Origin: JAJNBA01 sp963842295
Lineage (GTDB): Bacteria; Actinomycetota; UBA4738; HRBIN12
NCBI GenBank assembly: GCA_963842295.1
Contig: CAWJFY010000004.1
Location: 1-64,000 of the forward strand
Direction of reading: 5' to 3'
Length of the DNA stretch: 64,000 nt
The notes beneath the pieces are model-generated. The model searched no databases, was not told where the DNA came from, and worked only from the letters and a program-made list of their open reading frames with translations. Shown piece after piece: positions 26,022-34,472 of the stretch. Each line of letters begins with the position of its first letter. Position 1 is the stretch's first letter. The position numbers and the translations under genes are program-made.

Positions 26022-28385
26022 TCATTGGCGGGCCATCGCGATCCGGAACCGTTCATCGGGCGAGATCAGGTGATCGTGATCATCCTTCTCCAGGTCGATC
26101 TGGACCCAGTTGACCTTCCCACTGAACTCGTTGCCGGTCGGACCGTAGTCCGGAGAGACGGGCGAGCCGGTTTCCTTGCCGACGTCGCAGGTCTCGTCGG
26201 CGGAGAACACCATCGGCACCGTCATGTCCACACGGCCCTCGCCGTCTTCCTTGCCGTCCACGAAGAGCGATACGGCGCCGCCCTTCGCCAGGCCGCCGCC
26301 TTCGTACTTGAACTCCATGCGAACCTGATGGGTGCCGGCAGGAATGGCCTGCGTGCCTTCCGCGAAGAATCGCTGGATCCCGAAGAAGTTGTAACAGTGC
26401 TTCAGCTTGCCGTTCAGGGCGTAGAGGCTCCAGCCGCCGATGCTGCCGCCGATCGCGACGATGACGCCGTTGGCGCCGGATTCCGGCACCTCGATCTCCG
26501 CGGTCAGCGAATACGACTTGTTGTGCGTGATGACCATCGAGCCTTCGCTCAGTCGGGACATGCCACCGAATAGAAGCTGGGTATCGCCCACGATGAGCTG
26601 CGGCCGTCCCGCCATGTCCGCGTTGAAGCGCTCGAACGTGCGATCGTCCAGCGGGAGGACGCTGTACTTGGTCGCCTCGATCAGGAAGAGCCGCTGGAGT
26701 TCGGCGAGCTTCTCCGGCTCCTCCTTGGCGAGGTCCTTCGACTGGGTCCAGTCGGTGTTGGTGTCGTAGAGCTCCCAGACATCCTCGTCGAACGTGCGCT
26801 TGTAGGCACCGGTCCAGGGGACCCCGTGCCGGGTCACCGCCGTCCAGCCCTTGTGGTAGATGCCGCGGTTGCAGAACATCTCGAAGTACTGGGTCTCGCG
26901 CCGCTCAGCAGCCTTGGCGTCGTTGAACGCATACAACATGCTGGCGCCCTCGTACGGCGCCTGCTGCACGCTGTTCACGACCGTCGGTGCGGGCAGTCCC
27001 GCCGCTTCCAGCACGGTTGGCGCGATATCGATCACGTGACTGAACTGGGAACGGATCTCACCCTTCGCCTTGATGCCGTTCGGCCAGTGCACGATCGTTC
27101 CGTTGCGGGTGCCGCCCCAGTGTGATGCCACCTGCTTGGTCCACTGATACGGCGTGTCCATCGCATGGGCCCAGCCGACCGCGTAGTGGTTGTAGGCCTC
27201 CGGCCCCCCGAAGTCATCGATCTTGCTCATCAGGAATTCGGGGGTTTCGAGGCCGGCCATGCCGTTCAACACGGCGACCTCGTTGAAGCAACCGTTCGGT
27301 GTGCCTTCCGCGGAGGCGCCGTTGTCGCCGAAGATGTAGTACACGAGCGTGTCGTCGAGGATCTCCAGCTCCTTGAGCGTGTCGAGCAGTCGGCCGACGT
27401 GGTGGTCGGTGTGCTCGAGGAACCCGGCGTAGACCTCCATCTCCCGAAGCAGGATCGGCTTCAACTCGGACGGCATGTCGTCCCACGCCGGGATCTCCTC
27501 GGGCCGCTCGGTCAGGACCGCGTCGGCCGGTATGACGCCCAGCTCCTTCTGGCGAGCGAACGTCTCCTCGCGCAGCTTGTCCCAGCCCTGGTCGAACTTG
27601 CCCTTGTACTTGTCGATCCATTCCTTCGGCACGTGATGCGGCGCGTGGGTCGCACCCGGCGCGAAATACATGAAGAACGGCTTGTCGGGCATCAGCGCCT
27701 TCTGTTGGCGCACCCACCCCGTTGCCTTGTCCGTCATGTCCTCGGTGAAGTGGTAGCCCTCCTCCGGAGTCTTGGCCTGTTCCATCGGGATGGTGCCCTC
27801 GTAGATGGCCGGGTACCACTGGTTGGTCTCGCCGCCGATGAAGCCGTAGAAATACTCGAACCCGCCGCCCCCGCTAGGCCACTGGCTGAACGGCCCCAAC
27901 GGGCTCGTCTCCCAGACAGGAACCTCGTGGCACTTGCCGAACTGTGCGGTGGAGTAGCCATTGAGCTTGAGGGTCATGGCGAGCGGCGCCTTATCCTTCG
28001 GCAGCACCGAGGTGTAGCCGGGCGCCGACGTCGCGATCTCGCAGATTCCGCCCATGTTGACCGAATGGTGGTTGCGCCCGGTGAGCAGGGCCTGGCGCGT
28101 CGGGGAGCAGAGCGCCGTGGTGTGGAAGCGGTTGAACTTCAGGCCGGTCGTCGCCAGCTTCTCGGCGTTCGGCGTGCTGATGGGGCCGCCGAAGGCGCTC
28201 GAGGCGCCGAAACCACAGTCGTCGATCAGGATGACGAGCACATTGGGTGCGCCCTTGGGCGGCCGCAGCGGCTCGATCGGCGGGAAAGAAGTCTCGGGGT
28301 CCTTCGCGTCATAGGTGGTGAGCCCCACGTATTGACCGTCGGGGATGGGGAGGACCTCACGGCTGACGGTGCTCTCCTGCGCCAT
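26022..28385 (-). CDS. Arylsulfatase-family sulfohydrolase (copy 2)
   Basis: 787 residues, same overall plan as the sulfatase at 13436: metal-site VILIDDCGF, maturation motif CSPTR with Cys93 followed by QALLTGRNH, THAPHHVPKEW, FGDNGASAEGTP, and a C-terminal beta-rich domain (SYSLTAEIEVPESGANGVI). No signal peptide is visible. The ATG follows AAGGAG at normal distance. There is no formylglycine enzyme next to it, so it presumably uses the one at 15817. It lies 68 bases downstream of a DUF6325 cassette and may be co-transcribed from box 29163-29179. Confidence 0.9.
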   Translation of the reverse strand: MAQESTVSREVLPIPDGQYVGLTTYDAKDPETSFPPIEPLRPPKGAPNVLVILIDDCGFGASSAFGGPISTPNAEKLATTGLKFNRFHTTALCSPTRQALLTGRNHHSVNMGGICEIATSAPGYTSVLPKDKAPLAMTLKLNGYSTAQFGKCHEVPVWETSPLGPFSQWPSGGGGFEYFYGFIGGETNQWYPAIYEGTIPMEQAKTPEEGYHFTEDMTDKATGWVRQQKALMPDKPFFMYFAPGATHAPHHVPKEWIDKYKGKFDQGWDKLREETFARQKELGVIPADAVLTERPEEIPAWDDMPSELKPILLREMEVYAGFLEHTDHHVGRLLDTLKELEILDDTLVYYIFGDNGASAEGTPNGCFNEVAVLNGMAGLETPEFLMSKIDDFGGPEAYNHYAVGWAHAMDTPYQWTKQVASHWGGTRNGTIVHWPNGIKAKGEIRSQFSHVIDIAPTVLEAAGLPAPTVVNSVQQAPYEGASMLYAFNDAKAAERRETQYFEMFCNRGIYHKGWTAVTRHGVPWTGAYKRTFDEDVWELYDTNTDWTQSKDLAKEEPEKLAELQRLFLIEATKYSVLPLDDRTFERFNADMAGRPQLIVGDTQLLFGGMSRLSEGSMVITHNKSYSLTAEIEVPESGANGVIVAIGGSIGGWSLYALNGKLKHCYNFFGIQRFFAEGTQAIPAGTHQVRMEFKYEGGGLAKGGAVSLFVDGKEDGEGRVDMTVPMVFSADETCDVGKETGSPVSPDYGPTGNEFSGKVNWVQIDLEKDDHDHLISPDERFRIAMARQ

Positions 28386-28453
28386 CTCATGGCTCCTTGT
28401 CGCTCAGCAGAGGTTCCTGACCTCCAGCAATCGTCAGACTGTTCGACCTGCGA

Positions 28454-28591
28454 TCAGCGCCGGCGGCGGCGGCTTCGGCGCCGGACGCCGCTCGTCACCA
28501 CGGCAGCTGTGGCGACCGTGGTCGCGGTCCTTGCAACCGGCGCGGGACCGATCACGGCCGCACGCCGCACCCGTCGTCGTGCGAGACCCAT
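28454..28591 (-). CDS. 45-residue basic peptide, shrunken partner of the SHOCT protein
   Basis: The ATG at 28591 begins two bases after the DUF6325 stop codon (ending 28593) and uses an SD (GAGGAGG) inside that gene's last codons. The product starts MGLARRRVRRAAVIGPAP, continues with an Ala/Thr/Val stretch and ends in a run of Arg. At the second DUF6325 cassette the gene in the same place (37192-37479) starts MPGLLRGVARTAVVAGTATA and carries a SHOCT domain; here only the N-terminal part exists. I infer a paralog lacking SHOCT. Function unknown. Confidence 0.5.
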   Translation of the reverse strand: MGLARRRVRRAAVIGPAPVARTATTVATAAVVTSGVRRRSRRRRR

Positions 28592-28592
28592 G

Positions 28593-29060
28593 TCAAGCCT
28601 CCTCTTGGTCGTCGTCTTCTTCGTCGTCGGCCTCGATCGCGGCCAGAAGCGCCTGGATGGGGATCCGACCGCTGGCCACGAGCTGGCCACCTGCGCGACG
28701 CACGGCCGAACCGAATGGAGCGGCCCACGTGTTCTCCCACACCAACACCGCGGCGGAGCTTCCCGGCTCGATCGCCGCGGCAACAGCGGTCACGTCCTCC
28801 TCACTGAGGAGCATCGCCAGCTCCGCCTCATGCGACCGGAGCCCACCGATCTCGGCCTCGTCGAGATCGGAGAGCTCGAACGCCTCGAGGGTGCCGTCGG
28901 ACTCCTTCTTCAGGATGAGGAGGTCGAGCACGCGGATGAGATCACGCTCGACGAGGTCCGCTAACGCAGGTGCGATCTCCCCGTTGAACTTGCTTCCCGG
29001 GAACTCGACCACGATCCAGTCGACCGGACCGAGCTCATCGACATCGGTTTCATCGTCCAT
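28593..29060 (-). CDS. DUF6325-family protein (copy 1)
   Basis: 155 residues, beginning MDDETDVDELGPVDW. The ATG at 29060 is favoured because GGAGAAGGG precedes it and it aligns with the start of the second copy; an upstream in-frame ATG at 29096 has no SD. LIRVLDLLILKK, the acidic middle, and SSAAVLVWENTWAAPFG followed by RRAGGQLVASGRIP are shared with copy 2 at 37486. The fold is unknown; relatives are small soluble proteins of actinobacteria. Box 29163-29179 with TAGGTT (29140-29135) provides its promoter. Confidence 0.75.
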   Translation of the reverse strand: MDDETDVDELGPVDWIVVEFPGSKFNGEIAPALADLVERDLIRVLDLLILKKESDGTLEAFELSDLDEAEIGGLRSHEAELAMLLSEEDVTAVAAAIEPGSSAAVLVWENTWAAPFGSAVRRAGGQLVASGRIPIQALLAAIEADDEEDDDQEEA

Positions 29061-29162
29061 GTCTTCACCCTTCTCCGTGACCTCGGGCACGCTCATCGGC
29101 GCCGGCGGGCGCCGGCGCCCGGCGCCGCGTTCCTAACCTAGTGCGCGGTTCGATCCGAGGCG

Positions 29163-29179
29163 TCATCCAGAAGGGATGA
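29163..29179 (-). promoter_or_regulatory. Dyad operator box for the DUF6325 cassette
   Basis: TCATCC-agaag-GGATGA, an exact consensus match. On the minus strand a very good -10, TAGGTT (29140-29135), follows after 22 bases. Transcription would start about 68 bases before the ATG at 29060. Confidence 0.8.
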
Positions 29180-29200
29180 AGTCGGCGCCCCTCCAGAACT

Positions 29201-29217
29201 TCACACACGTGGGATGA
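29201..29217 (+). promoter_or_regulatory. Dyad operator box for the HdeD/antiporter operon
   Basis: TCACAC-acgtg-GGATGA, one mismatch in the left arm. TACCGT (29241-29246) follows after 23 bases. The downstream half extends to GGGATGAGG, close to the MalT-box consensus. Confidence 0.75.
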
Positions 29218-29315
29218 GGCGGGCAGGGGGTGGTCTGGGCTACCGTTCACGCGCGACGCCCAAGGGTACGGGATCTCTTATCCGGTGGGCGGCGTGGGTG
29301 GGTGGCCCCGAGAAG

Positions 29316-29990
29316 ATGCCGAGTGAGCACATGACCGACGGTGATCCCGATCGGGAGCTGAAGCGTGACCGTCAGCTCGAGCTCGCGCATCACGTTGCGC
29401 GGTTCTGGTGGATCGGGGTCCTCCGGGGGGCGATCGCACTTCTGCTGGGGCTGTCCGCGCTCCTCGTGAGCAACGCTCCCGAACGAATCGCGACGTTCCT
29501 CGCCCTCTACTGGCTCGTGGGTGGTGTCGCGACGCTGCGGCTCGCGTGGGCGGTCCGCCCTTCTGTCGGATTCCGACTCGCGGCCGTCGCAGGCTTCGTC
29601 GCGATCTCCGCCGCGCTGTTGGTCGTCCTGCGCGAGTTCCTCGCCGGGGCCATCTCTCCGGTGACGACGATCAACATCCTTGGGCTCGCCGCTGTTGCGA
29701 TGGGCACGCTCCGACTTGTGGGGGCGTTCGAGATCGAACGACACACGGGCCATCGATGGTCGATCGGCGGGCTGATCCTCGGTGTCATGGAGGTGGGCAC
29801 CGGCATCCTCATGGTCGTGACCGACGCGGTGTCCCAAGGAGTGATGATCACCATCGGTGTGTGGGCACTGGCGAGCGGCACGCTCCTCATCGCGGAGGCG
29901 GTCCGCGCTCGCCGGCGCGTCAACGGCCTCCTCGCACGCGCCGCCCCAGATCTTCCACCGCTGGCCAAACCGACGGAGGGACAGCGATGA
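29316..29990 (+). CDS. HdeD-family membrane protein
   Basis: About 224 residues with six hydrophobic helices arranged as three hairpins, ending in a basic tail. IGVLRGAIALLLGLSALL and GAFEIERHTGHRWSIGGLI are typical of the HdeD/DUF308 family, which in Escherichia coli is linked to acid resistance. The start lies downstream of the predicted transcription start near 29253; ATG 29316 and ATG 29331 are both possible, neither with a strong SD. Its stop overlaps the antiporter start (ATGA). Confidence 0.8.
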   Translation: MPSEHMTDGDPDRELKRDRQLELAHHVARFWWIGVLRGAIALLLGLSALLVSNAPERIATFLALYWLVGGVATLRLAWAVRPSVGFRLAAVAGFVAISAALLVVLREFLAGAISPVTTINILGLAAVAMGTLRLVGAFEIERHTGHRWSIGGLILGVMEVGTGILMVVTDAVSQGVMITIGVWALASGTLLIAEAVRARRRVNGLLARAAPDLPPLAKPTEGQR

Positions 29991-31249
29991 GCGGCGCCAC
30001 GGCTCTGGTGGCCGTGTTCGTCGCGTACGGGCTCATCGCCTCGCGCCTAGACCGGTGGCTCATCACGGCGCCGATCTTCTTCGTCGCGACCGGCCTCGTT
30101 CTCGGTCCGAGTGGCGTGGGCGTCCTACCGGGCCTTGAAAGCGAGACGACTCTCCTCATCACGGAGCTCACGCTCGGCGTATTGCTCTTCGCGGACGCCG
30201 CCACCGTTCGGCTGCGAGAGGTGGAGGGTGATGCGCGCTTGCCGGTTCGGCTGCTCCTCGTTGGCTTGCCGCTCACGATCGCCCTCGGGACCCTGGCCGC
30301 GAGGCTGCTCTTCCCCGAGGCCGGATGGGCTGCGGCCGCGCTCATCGCGTCGATCCTGGCCCCCACCGACGCCGCCCTCGGGCTGGCGGTCGTGACGAAC
30401 CCCGTCGTGCCGGCCAGGATCCGGCGAGCACTGAACGTCGAGAGCGGTCTCAACGACGGGATCGCCACCCCGTTCGTCACCCTGTTCCTCACCCTGTTGA
30501 TCGCGGAGGAGGGTCTCGGATCCGGGCACTGGGCAGCCGAAGCCGCGAAGGAGATCGGCCTCGCGCTCGTGGCTGCGGTCGCGGTCGGCGTCCTGGGAGG
30601 CAGGCTGCTCGTGGTCGCGCGTCGGCTGGGTTGGACATCTGCGATCTCGGAGCAGCTCGTGGTTCTGTCCCTTTCGCTCCTCGCGTACATGGGCGCTGTC
30701 GCGATGGGTGGCAATGGTTTCGTGGCCGCGTTCGTCGGCGGTCTTCTGTTCGGCGCCTCCACCTCTTCGCGGCTGCACGAGCCCGTCGAATTCACCGAGA
30801 CGGTGGGGCTCTTCGCCTCGTTCTTCGTCTGGACGGTGTTCGGAGCGCTCTTCGTCGGCCCCGTGCTCTCGGGCGACATCGAGCCGATCGCGATCCTCTA
30901 CGCGGTGATCAGCCTCACGATCGTACGGATGGCGCCGGTCGCCGCTGCGCTGACCGGCGCCGGACTGCGCCGAGACACCGTCGCCTTCATGGGATGGTTC
31001 GGCCCCCGTGGTCTCGCGTCCGTCGTGTTCACCCTGATCGCGGTCGAGGACCTCCACGGCGCCGGCCCCTCTGTCGAGCCCCTCGTGGAGCTGGCGACCT
31101 GGACGATCCTGCTGTCGGTGATCGCCCACGGGCTCTCGGCCGGCCCCCTGGCAGGGGCGTACGGCCGGCGCTTGCGCGGGGCCGGGGCCATACCGGAGCT
31201 GGCCGAGGCGCCCGAGCCGCGCATCCGGCGTAGGAGCGTCGCTCAGTGA
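29987..31249 (+). CDS. Sodium/proton antiporter, CPA1 family
   Basis: 420 residues with about 12 helices, counted from the ATG at 29987 that overlaps the HdeD stop. LASILAPTDAALG-type sequence (ILAPTDAALGLAVVTN) and RRALNVESGLNDGIATP carry the paired Asp/Asn and Glu region of CPA1 exchangers, and GWFGPRGLASVVF holds the conserved Arg of the penultimate helices. It exchanges Na+ or K+ for protons across the membrane. Pairing with HdeD suggests a pH or ion stress role. There is no large C-terminal cytoplasmic domain. Confidence 0.88.
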   Translation: MSGATALVAVFVAYGLIASRLDRWLITAPIFFVATGLVLGPSGVGVLPGLESETTLLITELTLGVLLFADAATVRLREVEGDARLPVRLLLVGLPLTIALGTLAARLLFPEAGWAAAALIASILAPTDAALGLAVVTNPVVPARIRRALNVESGLNDGIATPFVTLFLTLLIAEEGLGSGHWAAEAAKEIGLALVAAVAVGVLGGRLLVVARRLGWTSAISEQLVVLSLSLLAYMGAVAMGGNGFVAAFVGGLLFGASTSSRLHEPVEFTETVGLFASFFVWTVFGALFVGPVLSGDIEPIAILYAVISLTIVRMAPVAAALTGAGLRRDTVAFMGWFGPRGLASVVFTLIAVEDLHGAGPSVEPLVELATWTILLSVIAHGLSAGPLAGAYGRRLRGAGAIPELAEAPEPRIRRRSVAQ

Positions 31250-31267
31250 ATCGAAGAGGAGCATGAA

Positions 31268-31284
31268 TCATCCACATCGGATGA
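31268..31284 (+). promoter_or_regulatory. Dyad operator box for the CYTH gene
   Basis: TCATCC-acatc-GGATGA, an exact consensus match. GAACAT (31307-31312) follows after 22 bases and keeps A2 and T6 of a -10. The ATG is at 31378 behind GAGGGAGGAAGGG. Confidence 0.75.
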
Positions 31285-31377
31285 TGCCTGGCTGTCGCAG
31301 GGACCCGAACATGACGAGTGTCGGGTAGGTCCTACGCGTGCCTCGGCTACGCACGAAGCGCGCAGAGGGAGGAAGGG

Positions 31378-32160
31378 ATGGCTGGTCGCGCACAGATCTC
31401 AGGGACCGAGCTCCAGCGACTACTTGACCTCATACGCGATGCCGACAGTGTCGAGCTCAAGCTCACCCTCCATGAGAGCGCCCGGGCGAGCACCGGGGCG
31501 GCGCTCGGCGTCGATCCCCTTGAGGCGCAGATGCGCCAGGTGTTCTTCTTCGATACTCCCGAACTCGCTCTGAACGAAGCGGGGGTCGTCGTCCGAGCCC
31601 GGCGTCGGCAGGGCGAGGAAGCCGATACGGTCATCAAACTCCGGCCGGTCGTGCCCGCCGAGCTTCCCAAAGAGCTCCGCCGCTCCAAGACCTTCAACGT
31701 CGAGGTCGACGCGATGCCGGGCGGTGCTTTCGTGTGCTCGGCGTCGTTCAAGGGAACGGCGACCAACGACGCGATCCGTGAGGTTGCCGGGGGCAAACGC
31801 CCGATCAGCAAGCTCTTCTCGAAGGCCCAGCGGGGGTTCTATGCCACCCACGCACCTGACGGACTCGAGCTCGACCAGCTCTCCGTCCTCGGGCCAATCC
31901 CGATCCTCAAGCTGAAGATCAAGCCGAAGGGCTTCGGGCGCCGGCTGGTGGGGGAGCTGTGGCTGTATCCGGACGGTACTCAGATCGTCGAACTGTCCAC
32001 GAAAGCCGCGCCCTCCGAAGCGTTCCAGGTCGCTGCCGAGGCGAGGGGGTTCCTCACAGGCCTCGGCGTCGATCTCGAGGGGAAGCAGCAGACGAAGACG
32101 AAGACGGCGCTCGAGTTCTTCGCGGGGGCCGTGGCAAGCGATCAAGGCCACGGTTCCTGA
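31378..32160 (+). CDS. CYTH-like (triphosphate tunnel) domain protein
   Basis: 260 residues. VELKLTLHE near the N-terminus and the series VVVRARRRQGEEADTVIKLRP show the alternating basic/acidic strands of the CYTH fold, whose central barrel binds tri- or polyphosphate with a divalent metal. ILKLKIKPKGFGRRLVGELW and IVELSTKA add further charged strands. Possible activities are inorganic triphosphatase, thiamine triphosphatase or adenylate cyclase; none can be chosen by eye. PPK2 nearby supports a polyphosphate link. The ATG at 31378 is chosen over 31318 because of its strong SD. Confidence 0.7.
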   Translation: MAGRAQISGTELQRLLDLIRDADSVELKLTLHESARASTGAALGVDPLEAQMRQVFFFDTPELALNEAGVVVRARRRQGEEADTVIKLRPVVPAELPKELRRSKTFNVEVDAMPGGAFVCSASFKGTATNDAIREVAGGKRPISKLFSKAQRGFYATHAPDGLELDQLSVLGPIPILKLKIKPKGFGRRLVGELWLYPDGTQIVELSTKAAPSEAFQVAAEARGFLTGLGVDLEGKQQTKTKTALEFFAGAVASDQGHGS

Positions 32161-32218
32161 GCAAGCTGGGCTGGACCGCCGCTCCAAGAGCCGTGTTCGT
32201 GCCCACCGGGGGGAAGCG

Positions 32219-32548
32219 ATGGCGAACGAGCAGCACACAGAGAGGGAGGAGGAGCTGCTCCTCGTGATCAATTGGCTGACCGACGAGTTCGGTCTCGAGG
32301 TCGACCCACGAACGATCCATCGCGTGGCGATGGAGGAGTGGTCTCTGTTCGACCGAGCGAAGGTGCGTCTCTACGTGTGCACGATCTCCTGGCGGCTCGC
32401 CCGCTTGCGTCTCCTCGAGCAACTCGAGGGCGTGGGGAACCTGGATGATGTCGTTGCAGCGCACAGCGCCTCCAACGTGCGGTTCCGGATGATCCGACTC
32501 CCCGATCCAGCGCTATCGGAGACCAGCGAAGGCATGGTCTCGGGCTGA
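32219..32548 (+). CDS. Small helical protein, possible three-helix-bundle dimerisation domain
   Basis: 109 residues. EELLLVINWLTDEFGLEVDP, then TIHRVAMEEWSLFDRAKVRL and YVCTISWRLARLRLLEQLEG look like three amphipathic helices, recalling small actinobacterial three-helix dimerisation proteins. That comparison is from memory of the pattern and is not certain. The ATG follows GGGGGGAAG 58 bases after the CYTH stop. It ends 35 bases before the convergent gene. Confidence 0.5.
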   Translation: MANEQHTEREEELLLVINWLTDEFGLEVDPRTIHRVAMEEWSLFDRAKVRLYVCTISWRLARLRLLEQLEGVGNLDDVVAAHSASNVRFRMIRLPDPALSETSEGMVSG

Positions 32549-32583
32549 CGTAAGCCCATTCGCCAATCGGCCCGCCTCTGTTC

Positions 32584-33255
32584 CTATGCTCCCGCTGGAG
32601 GGGAGTCATCCTCTCCCAGGCGGGTCACGTGCTCATCCGGATCCGCCGTGACGATACTGCGAAGCCATGCGGAGTAGGGCCCCGAGTCCTCGACGCGAAG
32701 CTGGATCCCGCCCGGCATGGGCTCGGCGAACACGAACGCCGAGGCGGCTTCGAGCGCGTCCCTCCTCCCCTCGGGCGGGCCGCTCGCCTCGAACCCCAAG
32801 GTCCACGAGGCCGTTGGGCCCAGGACGATCGCGGTCAGTTCGACGGCGCACCTCGCGCTGTCGTCGATGCCCGCCGGTTTCGCCAGCCAATCTCCGGGCA
32901 TGGCGAGCCAGCTGATGATGCGGACCTTCCGCACCCGCCTCCACGCCCCCGTGTCGCCGGTGTGTTCGCTCTTCGGTCCGAGCGGAAAGGACCATTTCTG
33001 CCAGGTGTCCAGGCGACCGCGTGCGCGTCCCGGAGCCTCGAGGACCCCAAGGCTTCCCCGGTACGCCTTCACGTCGAGCTCCGCGTCCGCGCGGATCTTC
33101 ACGGACAGACCATCGAGCCAGGGCGAGAGGAGATAGGTGTCTTCCCGCGTTTCGGTCGACGATGGAAGACGGCGGAACCATTCGATGGTCGCGGCCTCGA
33201 GCGGGCCAGGGAGGATCCACCGAACCTCGAGCGTCGATGTTCCCACGAAGACCAC
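32584..33255 (-). CDS. Uncharacterised beta-rich protein, possible tunnel-fold relative
   Basis: About 223 residues from a GTG at 33255, 13 bases after the PPK2 stop. The frame stays open far upstream only because it shadows PPK2. Strand-like stretches DTYLLSPWLDGLSVKIR, ELDVKAYRG and TWQKWSFPLG, with alternating charged residues, resemble the strands of CYTH/triphosphate-tunnel proteins. C-terminal GGIQLRVEDSGPYSAWL follows. I do not recognise a named family. Being downstream of PPK2, it may act on polyphosphate or nucleotides. The start is uncertain because no SD is obvious. Confidence 0.5.
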   Translation of the reverse strand: MVFVGTSTLEVRWILPGPLEAATIEWFRRLPSSTETREDTYLLSPWLDGLSVKIRADAELDVKAYRGSLGVLEAPGRARGRLDTWQKWSFPLGPKSEHTGDTGAWRRVRKVRIISWLAMPGDWLAKPAGIDDSARCAVELTAIVLGPTASWTLGFEASGPPEGRRDALEAASAFVFAEPMPGGIQLRVEDSGPYSAWLRSIVTADPDEHVTRLGEDDSPPAGA

Positions 33256-33268
33256 CCGGAGACGCTGC

Positions 33269-34171
33269 TCACTCGGCCTTGAGCTGCCGGCGGGCCTCGG
33301 CGTGCTTGGCGCGGTCCTTGTCGGATACCTCGGGCCATGACAGGTCGAGCGACCGGACGGACTCAACGAGGATCCGCGCCACCATAGCCTGCATGACCTG
33401 CTTGTGGTCGGCGGGGACCACGTACCAGGGGGCCCAGGCCTTCGAGGTCGCCGTGATCGCGTCCTCGAACGCCCGCATGTTCTCGTCCCAGTAAGCACGC
33501 TCGGCAACGTCGGATGCCTTGAACTTCCACTCCTTACCGGGCGTGTCCAGGCGGGCAAGGAACCGACGCTTCTGCTCAGCTTTGGAGACGTGCAGGAAGA
33601 ACTTCACGATCTTCGTGCCGCTCCGCTCCAGGTGCCGCTCGAACGCGTTGATGTCTTCGTAACGTCCCCTCCAGAACCGCCTCCCACGCGGCCCGGGTGG
33701 CAGTTTCTGGCCCTCGAGCCACTCCGGGTGCACCCGGAGTGCCACGACCTCCTCGTAGTGCGAGCGGTTGAAGATCCCGATCCGGCCCCGCTCGGGGAGC
33801 GCCTTGTTGATGCGCCAGAGGAAGTCGTGGTCCAGGTCTTCGCTCGACGGTTGCCTGAAGGATACGACCTGCACCCCTTGCGGGTTGACGCCCGACATCA
33901 CGTGCTCGATCGTTGAATCCTTTCCGGCGGCATCGAGCGCCTGGAACACGACGAGGAGCGCATACCTATCGCTCGCCCACAAGAGCTCCTGCGCGTCCGA
34001 GAGCTCCTTCACCCCCTGCGTCAGGATCGCCTTCGCGGTGCCCTTCAGCTTCTCCTCCGAGAGCTGCTCGAACTCGCCGCCGCCCTTCCAGGCGGGGTCT
34101 CGTTCCGCCAACCCGGCCGGCGTGCCCGGTTCGACGAGCAGCCGCTTCAGGATGCGTTCACGTCGCGCCAT
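33269..34171 (-). CDS. ppk2: Polyphosphate kinase 2 family phosphotransferase
   Basis: 300 residues. The P-loop reads FQALDAAGKDSTIEHVMSG, followed by NPQGVQVVSFRQPS and the lid region FNRSHYEEVVALRVHPEWL, matching the PPK2 group whose Walker A is GKD rather than GKGG. These enzymes use polyphosphate to phosphorylate nucleoside mono- or diphosphates, giving ATP or GTP when energy is short. ATG 34171 follows GAGGAG and fits the family N-terminus (LLVEPG). An in-frame ATG at 34210 behind GGAAGAGG is a second possibility. It lies just downstream of an ATPase remnant. Confidence 0.9.
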   Translation of the reverse strand: MARRERILKRLLVEPGTPAGLAERDPAWKGGGEFEQLSEEKLKGTAKAILTQGVKELSDAQELLWASDRYALLVVFQALDAAGKDSTIEHVMSGVNPQGVQVVSFRQPSSEDLDHDFLWRINKALPERGRIGIFNRSHYEEVVALRVHPEWLEGQKLPPGPRGRRFWRGRYEDINAFERHLERSGTKIVKFFLHVSKAEQKRRFLARLDTPGKEWKFKASDVAERAYWDENMRAFEDAITATSKAWAPWYVVPADHKQVMQAMVARILVESVRSLDLSWPEVSDKDRAKHAEARRQLKAE

Positions 34172-34224
34172 CGCTTGCTCCTCCTTCGTCGTTCCTGGTC
34201 CGCCCGGCATGTCGGCCCTCTTCC

Positions 34225-34472
34225 TTACACGGCTGCCATCGCCTTCGCGGCATCAGCCGGTGCTTCGCGCCGCGCCCGTCGGCGGACGAAGACCTTGGTC
34301 AGCTCCTCGACGAGCACGAGGCTCGACGCGATGCCGATGCCGATGCAGATCCACCATTGCGAGAAGCTGAGCGACACGGTCGTGAAGATCCGTTGCAGAA
34401 ACCCGAGCTCGTAACGGTCACGATCGCGAGAAGCGCGATCCCGTACCGCCGGAGCTGGATCGGTCCCACTGT
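34225..34472 (-). pseudogene. Remnant of a cation P-type ATPase C-terminus, frameshifted
   Basis: Directly after the GH15 stop the minus strand encodes GPIQLRRYGIALLAIVTVT, matching the last part of the ATPase at 95-2851 (ATQLRRYALSLAAIILVT). It continues in a different frame with LGFLQRIFTTVSLSFSQWW and VEELTKVFVRRRARR to a TAA at 34225. The frame change is near 34410. No start or catalytic domain remains. Even the sequence after the stop (TAAGGAAG, then GACATG) matches the intact locus. I infer a second ATPase gene largely deleted when GH15 came to lie here. Confidence 0.8.

Noticed and set aside
32584..33558. A 324-residue version of the protein downstream of PPK2
   Set aside because: The first hundred codons run antiphase over the end of PPK2 and are Arg/Ser/Pro-rich shadow; the protein-like part begins near 33255.
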